Shown here: positions 61,661-64,000 of the stretch, piece after piece
Layout of the letters: every line of letters begins with the position of its first letter
Numbering within the stretch: the stretch's first letter is position 1
Assembly (NCBI RefSeq): GCF_030812195.1
Contig: NZ_JAUSSF010000003.1
Span: forward strand, 558,001 to 622,000
Direction: 5' to 3'
From: Chryseobacterium lathyri
GTDB taxonomy: Bacteria > Bacteroidota > Bacteroidia > Flavobacteriales > Weeksellaceae
DNA length: 64,000 nucleotides
Made by a program: the position numbers and the translations under genes
The notes under the pieces: model-generated
The model's input: only the letters and a program-made list of their open reading frames with translations
Databases searched by the model: none
Told to the model about the DNA's origin: nothing

Positions 61661-64000
61661 TTAGAAATCCAGTGTCACAGACGCTCTTGCAGCGGCACCC
61701 ATAATTGGTCTTGCCATTCTGATATTCGTTCCCGCTGTAGTCTGAGATCTTGGATCTCCTTCGGTAATTCCGATGGTGTTAAAGATATTGGTTCCATCTA
61801 CTGCGAAACGTATTTTCCCTAACTGGTAAGACATTCCTGCACCCACTTCAGTGAATGAAGGCAGAATATTATCATCTGTATTCCCTTCGTTCTGGAAACG
61901 TTTTCCATAATAGTTCATGCTTACATAGGCTCTCCATTGTTTTGTGATATTCACTGCCGGAGAAATATTAAAATAGAACTTTGGCATTCTTCTTACCGTA
62001 TTTCCATCGTAATCAAATAGAGTTCCGTCCGCGTTTTTTCCTACGAAATCTTTGTATTTGGGATTCTGGATCGTCCCATTGAAAGTAACTTCAAGTATAT
62101 TGTTGAACAATCTTGTGTATCCTTCGATCTCTACCCCAAAATTCGTGGTATTGGCGAATTTATTTTCTGAAGTTCCGTCTGAAAATACATCGGTGAATGA
62201 AAGGTTTTTAAGCGTAGAATAGAAAGGAATAATTCCGATATCAAAAGTACGTGAATAATATTTGTATCCTACTTCCAACTGATTGGTATCAACCGCTTTA
62301 ATTGCGCTTAGGTCTGACATATTATTATAGTAGGCTTCTTCATTCGGAGATCTGAAACCGTGGGAGAAACGTGCATATACAGCATTCCCTCTGTTGATCT
62401 TATAATTTGCAGCCAATGTATAGGAAACCTTATTGATATCATAGTACCAATAGGTGTACTTATTGCCCAGCACTGCCATATTATCGTCAGCCGTTGTTGT
62501 TTCAAAACCGTGAGTTCCATCGGTCGTTAAGCCTGAATTGTTAAGATTTGAGGTTGTTGTATTCACTCCGTATCCTTTATAAAAGTCGCGGCTGTAGCGC
62601 ATTCCTCCGTTTAAGCTCAGGGCATCTGTAATATTATAATCTAAATTTAAATAAAGATCATTAAGACTCCCCTGTATCTGCGAATCTCTGATCAGGAAGG
62701 ACATATCGGTAACCCCATTGTAAGTTTTGGAATAACCGGCATCTGATGGATTAAGTGAAGGATCAACCAGATTTAAAAGCTGCGGCCTGTCTGAAGCTGT
62801 TGTTAAAATATTGCTCCAGTTCCAGTATTGGTGCGATTTCCAGTTTGATTTGTAGAAGCCAGCTGTTACATTTCCTTTATCAAATTTATAATTCAGCTGA
62901 AGGTCATTTACAAAATTATTCATCTGCTTATCAATAGCCCAGAAGCCTAATTTCTGTACATATTGAGGATTCACAACGGAACCATTGCTCACAAGAGAAT
63001 ATTGATAGCTGCTCATTCCTAAACCTCCCTGGTCAACAGGATTTCCAGCAAATTCAGAGGCCAGTTTAGGAGCTCCGGCAGGGAACATTCCGGTATATTC
63101 CATATTAATATTGGTATACCTTGTTTTGTTCAGCACGCTGAAATTATTTCCAAGATCATATTTAAATTCTGCACCTACCACATCTACTTTCGGGTGAATT
63201 CCGTTTTCAAGATCTCTTTTGAAAAATCCGCCACCGGCCTGTGGAATATTAAGCTGACTGATCGTTCTGTAGTTGTATGTTCCGTAATTTGCATCGAAAC
63301 CTGCGAATTCTTTAAGATCATTTCCGTCTTGAATCAAAGGAATCGGAAGGAAAAATGTATTCCTGTCATCCAGTTTTTTATAATATACTTTAGCATAGCC
63401 TTTATCAAAGACATATTTAAGGTTCATTCTGATCTGCCCGCCGTTATTGGCTCTGAAACCCGTCTTTCTGATTCCGTTATCTGTTCGGTAAAATCCGCCA
63501 ACGTTAAAGAACAATTTATCCTGAACTAAGGCACCTCCTACGTTAATATCTGTACGCATCAGGCCATAAGTACTGGTTTCCAGTTTAGCTGTACCTCTAA
63601 AATCATTGCTCCCTTCTTTAGTAATAAAGTTGATCAGACCTCCGGGAGAATTATTTGCATAGATAGAGCCTGAACCTCCTCTCAGGGCTTCCAGACGGTT
63701 TACTGTATTATCCACACGGAAAAAATTATCTGCATTCGCAAACTGAAGTGCACCGTCTTCAAAAACCGGCAGCCCATCTTCCTGGACCTGTACAAATTCA
63801 TAAGCTCCTGCAGAGGGAATACCTCTTGCAAAAAGGTTGTTACCTACTTCACCACCTGAAGTTTCCACGGCAAATCCAGGAACTCTCTGCAGTAATGCAG
63901 CAGCACTGATGGGGTTCTGCTTCTGGATTTCTTTCGCGGTAAATGTAGAAATAGCTGTACTGGATTCTATTTTCTTTTTCGGTCCGGAGTTCCCGGTAAT
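61661..64000 (-). CDS. TonB-dependent receptor, N-terminus beyond window
   Basis: 779 residues in the window; the frame is still open at base 64000. The visible start is within the plug (PKKKIESSTAISTFTAKEIQKQNPISAAALLQRVPGFAVETSGGEV), continuing to NRLEALRGGSGSIYANNSPGGLINFITKEG, then a beta-barrel ending MGAAARASVTLDF. A GTG at 63868 is only an internal Val codon and not the start. The ARGIPSAGAYEFVQ segment after the plug start is of the siderophore-receptor style; the ligand cannot be told. Signal peptide and any N-terminal extension are outside. Confidence 0.93.
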   Translation of the reverse strand: MTGNSGPKKKIESSTAISTFTAKEIQKQNPISAAALLQRVPGFAVETSGGEVGNNLFARGIPSAGAYEFVQVQEDGLPVFEDGALQFANADNFFRVDNTVNRLEALRGGSGSIYANNSPGGLINFITKEGSNDFRGTAKLETSTYGLMRTDINVGGALVQDKLFFNVGGFYRTDNGIRKTGFRANNGGQIRMNLKYVFDKGYAKVYYKKLDDRNTFFLPIPLIQDGNDLKEFAGFDANYGTYNYRTISQLNIPQAGGGFFKRDLENGIHPKVDVVGAEFKYDLGNNFSVLNKTRYTNINMEYTGMFPAGAPKLASEFAGNPVDQGGLGMSSYQYSLVSNGSVVNPQYVQKLGFWAIDKQMNNFVNDLQLNYKFDKGNVTAGFYKSNWKSHQYWNWSNILTTASDRPQLLNLVDPSLNPSDAGYSKTYNGVTDMSFLIRDSQIQGSLNDLYLNLDYNITDALSLNGGMRYSRDFYKGYGVNTTTSNLNNSGLTTDGTHGFETTTADDNMAVLGNKYTYWYYDINKVSYTLAANYKINRGNAVYARFSHGFRSPNEEAYYNNMSDLSAIKAVDTNQLEVGYKYYSRTFDIGIIPFYSTLKNLSFTDVFSDGTSENKFANTTNFGVEIEGYTRLFNNILEVTFNGTIQNPKYKDFVGKNADGTLFDYDGNTVRRMPKFYFNISPAVNITKQWRAYVSMNYYGKRFQNEGNTDDNILPSFTEVGAGMSYQLGKIRFAVDGTNIFNTIGITEGDPRSQTTAGTNIRMARPIMGAAARASVTLDF

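Noticed and set aside
63866-63868. GTG as start of the last TonB-dependent receptor
   Set aside because: The frame and plug-domain similarity continue to the window edge, so it is an internal valine.

Overview
The window reads as chromosome of a Chryseobacterium-like member of the Flavobacteriia (phylum Bacteroidota). Supporting signs: AT-rich DNA, promoters of the TTTG-N(17-21)-TAnnTTTG type instead of sigma70 boxes, almost no Shine-Dalgarno sequences, several secreted proteins ending in type IX secretion (T9SS) sorting domains plus a T9SS plug protein, the cluster rpmB-rpmG-DUF4295-ftsY, the pair DUF4290-murA, and an RHS core of the type typical of this genus. The genus call rests on remembered family likeness, not on a search.

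Layout. 1-1101 is the GTPase gene der, running off the left edge. A tRNA-Gln (1356-1426) is followed by a terminator and an integrase-tail-like stretch. Then comes a leftward polymorphic-toxin operon (10627 to 1770): a T9SS-sorted beta-propeller-like protein, a 1077-residue YD-repeat shell protein, a 1218-residue RHS protein with a pretoxin and toxin-like tail, and a small likely immunity gene. 10957-17556 holds a secreted Chryseobacterium-type protein, katG, a haem-binding protein, a DCC-family oxidoreductase and a GH13 alpha-amylase of archaeal (Pyrococcus) type. 17745-19726 is DUF4290-murA; this MurA has Asp where fosfomycin-sensitive enzymes have Cys.

19800-24120 is an accessory stretch: a collapsed DUF2207 gene, a NIL-domain gene under a promoter with a large palindromic operator, a YiiX-type lipoprotein hydrolase, a DUF1801 protein and a T9SS fibronectin-type protein. 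24484-27204 is an aminotransferase-lipoprotein-murB operon. 27346-34042 is a four-gene envelope operon (TonB-dependent receptor, DUF4876 lipoprotein, outer-membrane barrel, di-haem peroxidase) preceded by two Fur-like sites. Next come a frameshifted small gene, proC, a VanZ-like gene, lnt and a T9SS FG-GAP protein.

39474-49882 is mostly housekeeping: rpmB, rpmG, DUF4295, an unusual exported Rid-like protein, ftsY, a GlsB-type membrane protein, sppA, folK, two tandem OmpA-type proteins, recQ and fmt. 50000-64000 holds a RibB with a dead GTP cyclohydrolase II half, a luciferase-like monooxygenase, two lipoproteins, a PIF1-like helicase, a gamma carbonic anhydrase homologue, a NifU-type protein, a flavin reductase, hemH (TTG start), the T9SS plug protein, a metallo-beta-lactamase hydrolase and a TonB-dependent receptor running off the right edge.

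The strongest candidates for new biology are the RHS operon with its unassigned toxin and immunity pair and T9SS partner, the palindrome-controlled NIL gene, and the Fur-like receptor/DUF4876/barrel/peroxidase operon. Several smaller points also merit a check: the archaeal-type amylase without its zinc cysteines, the Rid-like protein lacking its arginine, phase-locked 7-bp intergenic repeats, and two decayed genes.
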